This document shows positions 33,901 to 43,590 of a DNA stretch of 64,000 nucleotides, piece after piece (position 1 is the stretch's first letter; every line of letters begins with the position of its first letter). The position numbers and the translations under genes are program-made. The stretch comes from Pseudomicrostroma phylloplanum (lineage: Eukaryota; Basidiomycota; Exobasidiomycetes; Microstromatales). The stretch lies in contig BCHS01000007.1 of assembly GCA_039545275.1 (NCBI GenBank), positions 1 through 64,000 of the forward strand, written 5' to 3'. The notes under the pieces are model-generated. The model did no database searches. It saw only the letters and a program-made list of their open reading frames with translations, and had not been told where the DNA came from.

Positions 33901-34241
33901 GACTCATCCCCGTTGGTAGTGACGTAGCGCTCGACTCCCTTGGGCAGGTATCCCTCCCGCGAGTTGGAACCTCCCACCAGCAGCGCTGCATGGAAACCGT
34001 TGCCATCGTCGCGGCAGCTGATGGAGTTGGCGGAAAGGTCGACAATGACTTCGATGGTACGGGCGCCTGCATCGATAGCGTTGTAGGCTAGCTCGACGAG
34101 GAGGGATGGCAGCGAAGGGAGGTGGGCGGTGGAGCGGAGGAGGGAGCGTACGGAGCGAGACAGGCGGAGGATGGGCGGATGGGAGCCATGGGAAGAGGAT
34201 GAAGCGCCGAGTGCATGAGAGTCGCTCAGCGTAGTAGCCAT
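30941..34241 (-). CDS. MLH3: DNA mismatch repair protein Mlh3
   Basis: Two exons, 34241-31817 and 31728-30941, around an 88-nt intron; the junction rebuilds ICIDQHAADERVRFESILED. The product has 1070 residues. The N-terminal GHKL ATPase has LVELAYNAIDAGA, DDGNGF and QYGLRGEALASMA. The C-terminal region has the DQHAxxExxxxE metal-binding endonuclease motif at about residues 803-814, and CRGAIMFNDPLNPEQCRRLV with FPFQCAHGR near the end. This combination identifies Mlh3 rather than Mlh1, Pms1 or Pms2. With Mlh1 it forms MutL-gamma, which resolves meiotic recombination intermediates into crossovers and has a minor mismatch repair role. The frame is open upstream to 34532, but the Met at 34241 lies just ahead of the ATPase domain. 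All catalytic motifs appear intact. Confidence 0.92.
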
Positions 34242-34641
34242 AATGAGCTGGTGGCCAGGATCGCCATAGTGGTGCCACCAGGGAGTAGAGCGAGGAGGAA
34301 GAGCGAAGCAGTCGAGGTTCAGAAGGAGGGCGATCGCAAAGGCGTCTGTCTGTCCGGTATGACGGAAAGGGAGCAAGTGGCCGGTACATTCGCGTCTCGG
34401 AGGGCAGGCACGCAGTGCTTCAGACCCCTGTGTCACAGTGAAGATGATGCGATGATGGTGACATTGAAAGTGAGGTCGCTGACAGCGTGCAATAATGACA
34501 AAGGTATAATACAGGGTGAAGCAATCCATCATCGTCTCCTAGAAGCGAAGCAGCACAGGCGCCAACTCAGATGACGGTCTGAGGGTGTGCCATGAGGCCC
34601 GCCTGCTCCCCACTCGGGCGCTAGTCTCTGGTTGCCTGCTT
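34242..34641. other. Intergenic, receptor 3' end to MLH3 promoter
   Basis: 400 nt between two genes in the same (minus) orientation. It holds the MLH3 promoter and the 3' UTR of the receptor gene; no separate gene is seen. Confidence 0.4.
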
Positions 34642-36904
34642 CTATCCCACACTCGGCCTCCTGCTCTCCTCGGGCCTGGGCTTGATGTGTCGCTTCCATA
34701 TCCGCTCACATGTGTTGCTGATCCACGCGCCCGCAGTCTGTGGTTGAGACTGGGACCGGGACCCTTGCTCGCCCGAAGCGCGGGCCCTCTTCTTCTTCAT
34801 CCTCCTGCGGAATTCGGCCTCGATGACCTTGAAGATGATGCAGTCCATGATTCCTTGAGAGAAGACCAGCCAGCGAGATGCGACACGCAGATTATCAGAC
34901 GGCTTGAGTGAGTACTCGGGGTGGGCCATATCCCTGCAGATGCGGATGACGGAGACGGAGAAGAGGATGACGTATGCCGCTGGGTAAAGCAGCAATAGCG
35001 CACTCGCTTGACGGTTGAGTGTACTGCCGGTACTCTCGACAGCATTGACGTCCGAGCTCCTTGCCGATGTCGTATGGTCGTATCGGCCACTCTTGGTAGC
35101 ACCTCGTGCTGGAACTAAGCTTCCTCGACGACTGCCCATCCCAGCAGCGGTCACATTTTGGCCCCAGGCGAAGTTGTCATCCAAGTCGGCATTGTATGTC
35201 TGCTTGGCCTGGTGACGCGTGTCTCCTCCCTCGTCCTGACTCCCTAGCATGGCAGCTGCCTTTCCACTGGCAGGTGGGCCACTTCGCAGGGCGTCGATGA
35301 CAGACGTCGTGTTGGCCGATACCCAAATGGGTGTGAGAGGCTCATCGGCCCCTTGTTGCGGCGCCGATGACATGTTGAAGTCTCTCGTCTTCTTTGACGG
35401 CTGCGATGACTTCAAGCCAGCCCAGCTGTGGTAGTCGGGAATGTCATCATCGTCCTCCTCCTCGTCTGAATCTCCTCGATCGGCGGCGCTTGTTGGTCCT
35501 TTCCTACCTCCCGACGATGACTCGGCGCTAGACGTTCCCGATGTTCCTTTGTCTCCCAGCAAGAAGGAGTCTCCGCTTGCCTGGCCAGAATAGACTGGCA
35601 AAGACGACAGAAGAGACGGACTCGTGCGTCCATCCTTCTCTACGCTAGGCGAGTCGGCAGAAACACTTGCACTTTTGTCCCCAGTTGAGTACTCGGTATC
35701 AGACACGTAGCTGGAACGCTTCGCGTCGAACATGGGAAGAGGTGCAGCGGGTGTTGTGAGGGGCGCAGCAGCCATGGGCCGTGTCGGTGACGGCGGTAGT
35801 TCACGGCCAGGCATGTTGGGTGTAGCCGCGGCAGAGTTGAGAAAACCATAGTCCTGCAGCTCCATCTGTCCATGTCTGCCGACGCTATGTCGGTCACTGC
35901 TCATCAGTCCGGGCTCAAAACGGGTAGCGGCCCGATTGTTGCGTGCAAAAGAAGGCTGTGAACTTCTGTGCCTCTCACTTCTCTGTGCCTTTTCAACGTC
36001 CCGGTTGGACATTGCCGAGTCGGAGGAGCTCTCAGCTCGGCTTCTGCGTCCGTACTTCTTGAAGAAATTTGTACGACGAAGGAAGAAGAAGAGGCGCGTA
36101 TAGAGGACTAAGATGATGAGCACAACGGCGGATCTACAGAGAGGGAGTGCAAAAGGCTCGTCAGTCATGTGATTCACGTATCGAGCCTGGCTTCTGGGCG
36201 CTCGGTAGCGGCAACTCACCTGGGAGTCACTTGCCAGAGACCACTAAAGATAGGACTTCCGCGACGTGCCATATAGCAGTACCCATTGCTGTATCCAAAA
36301 CCCGTTATCGTCCAGGGTATAGCGTTGAGCGCCAAAGCAATAATCCAGATGATGGGCCAGAGCCACATCACTTTCCTCTCCAGCAAGAGTGTTGTGTTGG
36401 AGAGAGGGTGAACGAGGATCATGTACGTGACTGCCAGGATGGCGAGGTTCCACATGTGTTGTGCGTAGAGACCGGCTGACAGAGCGTATCCTAGAAACGT
36501 GCAAGCACGAACGGCTGCCCCCGTCGTAAAGTCACCTCCATTGACGAGATAGGCCGTAGAGGCGATAACGGTGGAGCTGAAGGATTGAACGGGAGGGGCA
36601 AAGGGGCAGTGTGAGGGGAAGATGAGGACGTCAGTCGCGCGTGTTAAGGAGCCCTTAATCAGCGTCATTTCCCTTGTACGTACTTTGATATCAAGTCCGC
36701 AGTGGCCAGACCAAGGATGAGTGAATGCCGCAGCTTACGGTTGTGTTTGCTGAGGAGATAGGGCACGATGATGATCAGGGCTCCGATACCGGAGCAGACA
36801 CAGATGACCAAATCTACGATATCTCCCGTGCGACCAATGGGGGCAGTGTCCGCGTTTGATACCGACGCCGACGGCGCCGATGCTGATGACGACGGCGACG
36901 ACAT
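34642..36904 (-). CDS. Git3/Gpr1-like G-protein-coupled receptor with long third loop
   Basis: Three exons, 36904-36684, 36576-36220 and 36133-34642, with introns of 107 and 86 nt, give 689 residues. Seven hydrophobic helices are visible. They begin with IVDLVICVCSGIGALIIIVP and LRHSLILGLATADLIS, followed by segments around STVIASTAYLV, MWNLAILAVTYMILVHPLS and LWPIIWIIALALNAIPW. Helix five is SAVVLIILVLYTRLFFFLRR; the last two are ALLLLYPAAYVILFSVSVI and SRWLVFSQGIMDCIIFKVIE. Between helices five and six lies a Ser-rich, partly acidic loop of about 350 residues. This fits the fungal glucose/cAMP-receptor-like class (Git3, Gpr1), which signals through G-alpha to adenylate cyclase; the ligand is unknown. 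The first ATG of the frame is at 36904. The C-terminal tail is basic and Arg/Ser/Gln-rich. Confidence 0.82.
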
Positions 36905-39900
36905 CACGGATCAGCAGGACCAGAAAGATGCGCAGCTGACGCGAAGGAGGATGCCCTCACACTCCAAGGAGGCGACCTCTTTGACAGTAAGTCCAGGTGG
37001 GTCGGCCGACAAGTAGTCTAAAGCAACGACGCCTTGCCACCCAAGCAGGTAAATAAGCTTTCGACGGCTGGAAGCGACCCGCAAGAGGATGTGCGGTTCG
37101 CAAGAAGACGAGAAAGAAGTCGACGTCAACGTCGAGATGGACGGAATGCAAGATGCGAGGAGAGGATGGATAAGGACAGGAGCTTAGTTGACGCGATTGT
37201 GCTGTTGGGCGTCAAAACGGACAAGGGATGCAGAGACCGGAAGGGGATATGAAGTCGGTGTGAGAAAGAAGAGAAGAGACCGAGTGGGAAGGTGAGAAGG
37301 ACGACGACCCGCCTCTAGCCGTCGTTCGTGATGTGAGGAGGAAGATGGAAAAGATGGGAGGAATGGACCAATGGTAGGGCAATGGATGAACTGTAGGCAG
37401 GGATCGGGGGCGACTGAGATCCACCACTCTTGCAAGGCAGGGGAATCAGCGGCGTTTGAACCCGGAGGCCCGGAGAGAAGCGAGGCAAGGGGCGGCGGGA
37501 GGGGGTGGGAAAGACGGGCAGCAGGGAGAGCACTACGCAGCAGCAGCACTTGGCCAGTCAAACTTCACCTTACCAGCGACGTATCTCGTCCCTGTCCAGT
37601 GCTATGCCATCCTTCACCATCATCGATCCGAGTCTTGTGGGCCTGCATTCTGTACATAGCTACACGTCCTTTTGCGTGCCAGACACCTGAGACTGTCTGT
37701 CGGTCTGTCGGACAGAACACCAAGGCCGTTATCCCTCTGGCCGAACGTGTCCATGCTGGCGGCGGCTCTTTCTCAGCAGGCCGACCTGGGCACCGTCTAA
37801 CCTCCGCTCATACCAGCTCAAGCCCGCTCGCCACGCGTCCGAGCTAAGGTTCCTGTTGTCCTCTCTTCTCTGCCGCGGCGTAGATGCCTGGCCTCGTGGT
37901 CGCGGAGCTTACATTTTCATCGCCCGGACTCCGCAAGCCATGGCCTAGCCGTTGCTGCTTCTTTACAGAGCTAAAAGCCGAAGAGCTCGGTTGAAGTTGG
38001 ACGCATGGCGAGCACTACAGCACAGCAGGGCTGGAAGATGTCTAGCCGGGAGAGTGGGTGCGGCCCATTTCTGTTCCTGTCAACTCGCCCAGGGCACTCC
38101 GCTGTCTATTGCTTGCCCAATGACGCCTGGGTGCTCAGGAACCCGAGCTGCATTCACAAACACCGGCTACGGGCATTGAGGAGACTCGCGGCCTTCTACG
38201 TAGTGTAAAGTAGAAAGTTCACTTACACCACTCACGCCAGGACCATGATTCGTAGTGCACTCAAATGTGATGGCAATCGTGTGACCCCAGCGCCTTGGCA
38301 GCTTCTTTTTGTTCGCGACGCGGAGTGCAAGGCGGAGGGTGAGGATCAGCTCAAAACAGCCAATCTAACCATTCGGAGCATGAGTACAGCCTGCGCACCC
38401 GCTATGCCAGGGGTCGGTGAGCTATCGTTTTGGTCGTAAGCAAGCGTAGATTGGCGTAACACCCTCTCGCGCCCCCTCTCCGTATCCGGCATCCGGACCG
38501 GGGAGTCAAGCGGAGTGCTAGCAGCTCTACTGAGGCGCGGTGCCTGTACGCGTCCTTCATGCCGCGGCTCAATCGGGGCAGCTTCTGTGCGCAGTAGGAA
38601 TGGCTCGATCAGCGGAGATGGGCGCTACTTTTAGCCAAACGGATCGCCCAGCCTCTTCTCCGCAAAGCTGGGCCCGCCGGCGCTGCTAGCCATCCTGGCG
38701 AGACCAGCCCCGATAGGAGATCGAATCGGGAGCTGTATGCCTCAGGGTCCACTTAGACAGGGTCAGCTCACAATCCGGTACTTTGGCAGCCCGGGAACCC
38801 GTCGTCTTACCTCGAGATACTCTCCGATGGAATGTTCTATCGAATGCATTGACGCTTTTATACGACCATGTCCGAAGCCGAAAGGCGGCTAGGCTCCCAA
38901 CAGTTCGGTAGCGAAGCGCCTCTTCAAACGTCTAGGGTCCCAAGTGCCATGGTTGTTACAATTCGACGAGGCGGGATGTCAACTCGCTACCATAGCTTGC
39001 CCAGATTCCGTAAGCCGGTCTCATTAGACGCCCTGACGCATTCATACCCGTTGCAACGGTCACAGAGAGAGGCCCACGTCTGAGTCTCCCGATTGCAGCC
39101 TTGCAAGCAGAGGACGGACCCATCTGTATGGTCCGTAAAGGTCACCGAACCACTGAGTCAAGTCTCTGCGAGTCTACCTCCCGCCCTTTCCACAGACATG
39201 CAGACCCAACGATTGACGATCCGACGACAATATCGGGGGCTAGTTGACCCAATACTTGCTGCCCTGATACACCTGAGCAAGTTCTGACAGGGTCGTCTAT
39301 ACTCCACTAGACACTAGTACATACCTGCCGCCTCCACAGGATTCGATGCCGATCCAGTGAGCGGGACGTCGCAGCGATATTCTTCCCAATCTGGAATTCA
39401 TCGAGACCATCTTCTGTGAGCTGCATTTCGCCTGGGGTGGCTTTGCGAGTGGCGTAGAACACCACCCTCACGAATTAGCATCTTCGGTCTCTTCAGGCTT
39501 GTTGAAGCGTCCAGGGCGCTCGCATCCCCCACGACGTCGACTTACCCTCCATCGCTGGTCCCGTTGCGGATTTCAAAGCATTGCCCATGGCCTTCGCCAG
39601 CGAAGCTTCGGAGTCCGAGAAGTGACATACTGACGGCACGTTCCTCCTGGCTCCGCTATATGCTCAGCTTCGTTGGACCCTCAAATTCGGGGAGTTTACG
39701 CTGTAGGGTCCGCGTAAGGCTGCCACTTGTGTGAGTATTCAGGGGGTCAGGCGACAAAGAAGGGTACCTTGAGGTCTCTTGAACCCTTGCGCTCCCTTGC
39801 GCCTTTCCCGATCCGAAGCAGCCAATGATGTGCCGTCTGCCCTACGCATCAAGCATTGCTCAACACTGATCTGACGAATCTCGGCTATGTGGTTCAATAT

Positions 39901-40511
39901 GGTCTGTACATTCCGGCATATCGGGTCCGTGGGAAGGTTCATGCCGCACAGCAGCATAAGCTCAAAATGCTTGGCTCAGCCTCGAGATGGACTTAAGATG
40001 GTCGAGGGCGCATCTTGTTGCTGACTCAACGCGAAGTGATGGCCATTGATGAAATCGGGAAGTCGCGATTCCGTCGGCAGGCAATGAAAGGATATGGGTG
40101 CTGCGTGGGCCAATCTCACTCTGTTGTATATCTCACACCGGCTTCAACGCAGTGGGCTAGGCCGAGCAACCCTTGACATCTGACCTCACAGCTCCTGGGA
40201 TGTGATGTGGACGATGTTGCTTCCGCTGTTTTTAAGTGCTGTGCAACTGACTTGCTTGATGTTCGCTTCGTTATGCTCGGTAGAGTGGTCATACCAGTCG
40301 CCCCATATTTGCACCTTGACGTGTAGGCGTCAGTCGTGCTTCCGTCGCCGCCCGGCGGGCAGGCCTGCAATTTTTGTCACGTGACGCGCCTTGCGGCCAT
40401 TGGTCGACGGCAGGTGCCGCTTCTCCGCCCTCACAGAAATATTCGCGGGCCACCAGCGCTTCCTGCCTATCACCCACCCATCCCTACTCCTCCCCTCATC
40501 AATACTTCAAA
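36905..40511. other. Gene-poor block of about 3.6 kb
   Basis: No open frame in this stretch shows a protein motif, and the longest (37371-37847, + strand, 158 codons) is low-complexity. The left few hundred bases should be the promoter of the receptor gene, and the last few hundred that of RPL12. The middle, about 37.9-40.1 kb, has many scattered stop codons in all frames and lacks CT-rich leaders or obvious repeats. A 7-bp inverted repeat (ACGGACC/GGTCCGT) near 39115 is within chance expectation. It could hold a non-coding transcript, a decayed gene or element, or an origin; I cannot tell which. Confidence 0.5.
40376..40385. promoter_or_regulatory. Palindromic CACGTG (E-box) upstream of RPL12
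   Basis: GTCACGTGAC is a perfect 10-bp palindrome about 126 nt upstream of the probable 5' splice donor of the RPL12 leader. The core CACGTG is the site of Cbf1-type basic helix-loop-helix factors, which in some fungi control ribosomal protein genes. Function here is inference. Confidence 0.45.
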
Positions 40512-40966
40512 GTAAGTATCCTCAGACTCTGCTATCATCATCGTCGTACTCGTACACTACATCGTCCAGCTAGCCTCGTTCCGGCTGCTCGAGGGCTTGC
40601 TGCCCGCCAAAGCAGTCAGAGACAGCAATTGCCAGGCCCGATGGAAAGGGAGAGACTCGCATCAGGGAGGGAGCAGGGGGAGGTACCACCCCACCTTCAC
40701 ATCGGCTAGGCCTCATGTACCGAGCGGTACATGACTGGTTGCATACTCGCCATGGAGTCATGAGACATGCTGGCGGATTGTGAAGGGTAAGGTGTGAGAC
40801 GGACCCTCTGAGGTGGCTAGTAGTGACATTCGCAGCTTGTGCACTTCACGAGCTGGTCGCACCACTGTCTTGTCTCCCTCTCCCTGCGTTGTGGACAAGC
40901 GATGGCACGCCTTCAGCAAAGAGACAAAGAGACTGACTAGTCTCTCCCTTCCTCGCCTTATTGTAG
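40512..40966 (+). other. RPL12: Probable 5' UTR intron of RPL12
   Basis: A consensus donor GTAAGTATC at 40512 and a TTGTAG acceptor that ends directly before the RPL12 ATG suggest a 455-nt leader intron. Such introns are common in fungal ribosomal protein genes. It contains a perfect 8-bp hairpin, CATGTACC-GAGC-GGTACATG, at 40714-40733. An RNA-seq junction would settle it. Confidence 0.6.
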
Positions 40967-41869
40967 ATGGCACCTAAGATCGACCCCAACGAGGTGAAGA
41001 TCATCTACCTCCGAGCCGTCGGTGGTGAGGTCGGTGCTTCCTCGGCACTTGCCCCCAAGATTGGTCCTCTCGGTCTCGTGAGTATCGATGGAAACTGGCG
41101 ATTGCACATGGAATGTTTTGGATCGATGGACGGATGAAAGGGTAAAGGCGATTCAAGGTCAGGCGGTATTAGCTGGCGGGCCTGCCGGGTAGGATGCCAC
41201 CTGCCTCGCAATTGTCGGCTTTGTCCATCGCAGACGGATTCAGCTCCGTCAGATGGTAGACATCGGGTGACTCGCCAGCGCGTTCAGAGCAACCTTCAAG
41301 CAAGTCTGAAGGGGCATGCTGGCGCAGCCTGGTGGGGCGGGGCACATCCTGTCGGGCAAGGCAGGCTCGGGGCTATTGGCTACGTCGAAAGCCGTGCGGC
41401 ATCGCTGGACAAGTGCACTCCTGTAGCACCGAACCACAGCTGACCAGAGCTACACCCACATTCCTTCTTTGCATCGCCACAGTCCCCCAAGAAGGTCGGA
41501 GAAGACATTGCCAAGGCTTCGGGTGACTGGAAGGGTCTGCGAGTGACTGTCCAGCTCACTGTCCAGAACCGACAGGCTGCCGTCGCAATCGTTCCCTCTG
41601 CCTCTGCCCTGGTCATCAAGGCCCTCAAGGAGCCCCCTCGTGACCGCAAGAAGCAGAAGAACATTGCCCACAGCGGAAACATCCCCTTCGACGAGATCAT
41701 CGAGATCGGCAGGAAGATGCGCCACAAGTCCTTTGCCAAGAACCTGGCCGGTACCGTCAAGGAGATCCTGGGTACCGCTCAGTCCGTCGGCTGCACCGTT
41801 GACGGCCAGCCGTCGCACGACATCATCGAGGGCATCGACTCTGGAGAGGTTGAGGTGCCTGATGAATAG
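40967..41869 (+). CDS. RPL12: 60S ribosomal protein L12 (uL11)
   Basis: Two coding exons, 40967-41077 and 41483-41869, around a 405-nt intron, give 165 residues, exactly the usual eukaryotic length. The protein starts [20 protein letters not shown], continues [23 protein letters not shown] across the splice, and ends [13 protein letters not shown]. uL11 lies at the base of the P-stalk of the large subunit and helps recruit translation factors. The ATG directly follows the acceptor of a probable leader intron. Codon choice is strongly biased towards C-ending codons, as expected for a highly expressed gene. Both introns are several times longer than the others in the window, which makes them candidate hosts for small RNAs. 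Confidence 0.97.
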
Positions 41870-42331
41870 TGGTGTCGCAGTAGTCGAACAAATTGCCGCG
41901 CCTCCCACTGCTTTCACTCCCTCTCACCCTATCCGTGTAGATCTAGCCTAGCTCTTCTTTCTCATCTCTTTTTTCGATCGTCTGTCACATTACCACAAAA
42001 CACAGTTCATCAGCACAAAAGACATCGTGTGGTGTTCATGGACAGAGGGTATCGTCGGCAGTAGTATTACAGGTGATAGATGTGACGTAGTTCTCGCAGA
42101 GGCAAGGTCGCGTCGGACAGGAGAGTCGTAGAGGCCTTGCCCGGTATGTGCATGCTTGTTCGCAGTCGCAGGAGCTGCTGAGGTGCGAGCAAGGTAGTAC
42201 CTCTGGGAGGGAACTTGTTGTGCACGGAGACGATGCAGGCCATGCCCAGAAGATAACTGTAGGCATGATGTCGAGAAGCTTGCCAAGTTGAGCTGAGGAG
42301 TTAGCTCGATGGCAGTTGCCCTTCCTCGAGC
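41870..42331. other. Intergenic downstream of RPL12
   Basis: About 460 nt that contain the RPL12 3' UTR. No gene or repeat recognised. Confidence 0.4.
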
Positions 42332-42724
42332 CTACGATGCGATGGCCTTCTTCCACCTTGTGAGCATGGTGGTACTCTTGGTTCCAGCTGCTACTGAGCT
42401 ACCGGGCTGCTGCTGCTGCTGCTTCTCCTCCCCCTCCTCTGGCGCCACCTTGGTCTCCTGCGACGCCCTTCCCTCCGCATCATCCGAGTCCTCCAAGCTC
42501 CCAACCTTGACTCCTCCTCCTCCTCCTCCCCCGCTTTTGCTTCTTCTATCTCCTGTGCTGGTGGTACTTGTGGCGGAAGCGGAGGAGGAAGGCAAGACCC
42601 CCTGCCTCCTCCACTGGCGATCCTGCCTGTCCAGCTCCTGGCGGGTGACCCTGAGCGCTGGGTCGAGGAAGCGCGGTCCGCCTGGTTCTAGCAGGGAGCG
42701 CGGTGTGCAGGGGCACGGAGACAT
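42332..42724 (-). CDS. Small hypothetical protein (weak)
   Basis: An open frame of 130 codons from the ATG at 42724. It starts MSPCPCTPRSLLEPGGPRFL and continues DPALRVTRQELDRQDRQWRR, a charged region that looks amphipathic. Gly-, Glu- and Gln-rich low-complexity stretches follow, and the end is TMLTRWKKAIAS. I recognise no family. The opposite strand also carries an open frame of similar size (42309-42728), so coding capacity is uncertain. It is preferred over its antisense because of the ordered N-terminal segment and the divergent position relative to the GH92 gene. Confidence 0.35.
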   Translation of the reverse strand: MSPCPCTPRSLLEPGGPRFLDPALRVTRQELDRQDRQWRRQGVLPSSSASATSTTSTGDRRSKSGGGGGGGVKVGSLEDSDDAEGRASQETKVAPEEGEEKQQQQQPGSSVAAGTKSTTMLTRWKKAIAS

Positions 42725-43590
42725 TTGAATGAGGGGGCTGGTGGTTCGGTGGCTGCTAGGAGGTAGACGTGAGGTGCACTGTGAACCCTGAGTGAGCTGT
42801 AGTAGCGAAGGTATGGAAAAGTGGAACACTGAGCAGACAGGGTCATTCTGCTCTTCTTTCCGCCGGTCTGGGTCTTGTCAGCCAGTGCTTCCGTGTGTGC
42901 CCCGCCGGTCGGAGTCAGGCTGATGCGGGGTGATGGACCGGCACTGGAGCTTTGGCGGGGGAATCGGACCCGCCGTCTTGGCTTCGCAACAATCAGAAGG
43001 TCAGAACAAGGAACAAGTCAGGGGTGGACGCCTAGCGAGTGCTCAAGGTTGCGAGCTTTGGTCCCGCAAGATACTATGCGGATGGTGTTTGCAGCCCTCT
43101 CTGTCGGACCGCACGCGCTTGGAGGCTCTTCGATCGACTGCAGGTGGGCGCAAGGTGCCATACATACGGTCGGGCCGTACCGCTTGGACACACACTGGCG
43201 GAGTGGACATGTCCAGAATGATGAGTGGAAGGTTGCCTCCTGGGTGCGGATGCTCAGTCGTCTTCGGCCCGTGAGCATGGTGCGCGAGGGAGGCGCACCG
43301 CACCATGTCCCCCCTGAGCATCTGGTGTGGACAAGCTTGTACCCCTATACGCCCTGTACGGCAGCATGAGGTCCGGGCGGACAATGAGTGCGGCGGGAGC
43401 AGATTGATGAATGTCGCGCCTGATGCAATGCGCACTGTAACCAACGTGGGACAATCGTATAAGAGTAGACGATCAGCAGAACCTTGCAAAGTCCCCTTTC
43501 GCTCTTCACCCCCTTCCTTCTCCCTGTCCTACCCATCACCCGATCTCTTCAAACGCCAGTCTAGTCGACCGGCATACGAAGGACTTCACG
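42725..43590. other. Upstream region of the GH92 gene
   Basis: 866 nt with overlapping short frames on both strands (42875-43369 +, 43043-43489 -) that show no family motifs. A CT-rich run at about 43500-43560 precedes the GH92 start codon and is the probable core promoter and leader. Confidence 0.45.

Noticed and set aside
37371..37847. 158-codon frame in the gene-poor block
   Set aside because: Low-complexity, no motif, and no codon bias like that of the neighbouring genes.
39114..39136. Inverted repeat ACGGACC/GGTCCGT as a possible structured RNA or terminator
   Set aside because: A 7-bp stem with a 9-nt loop is within chance expectation and no further structure supports it.
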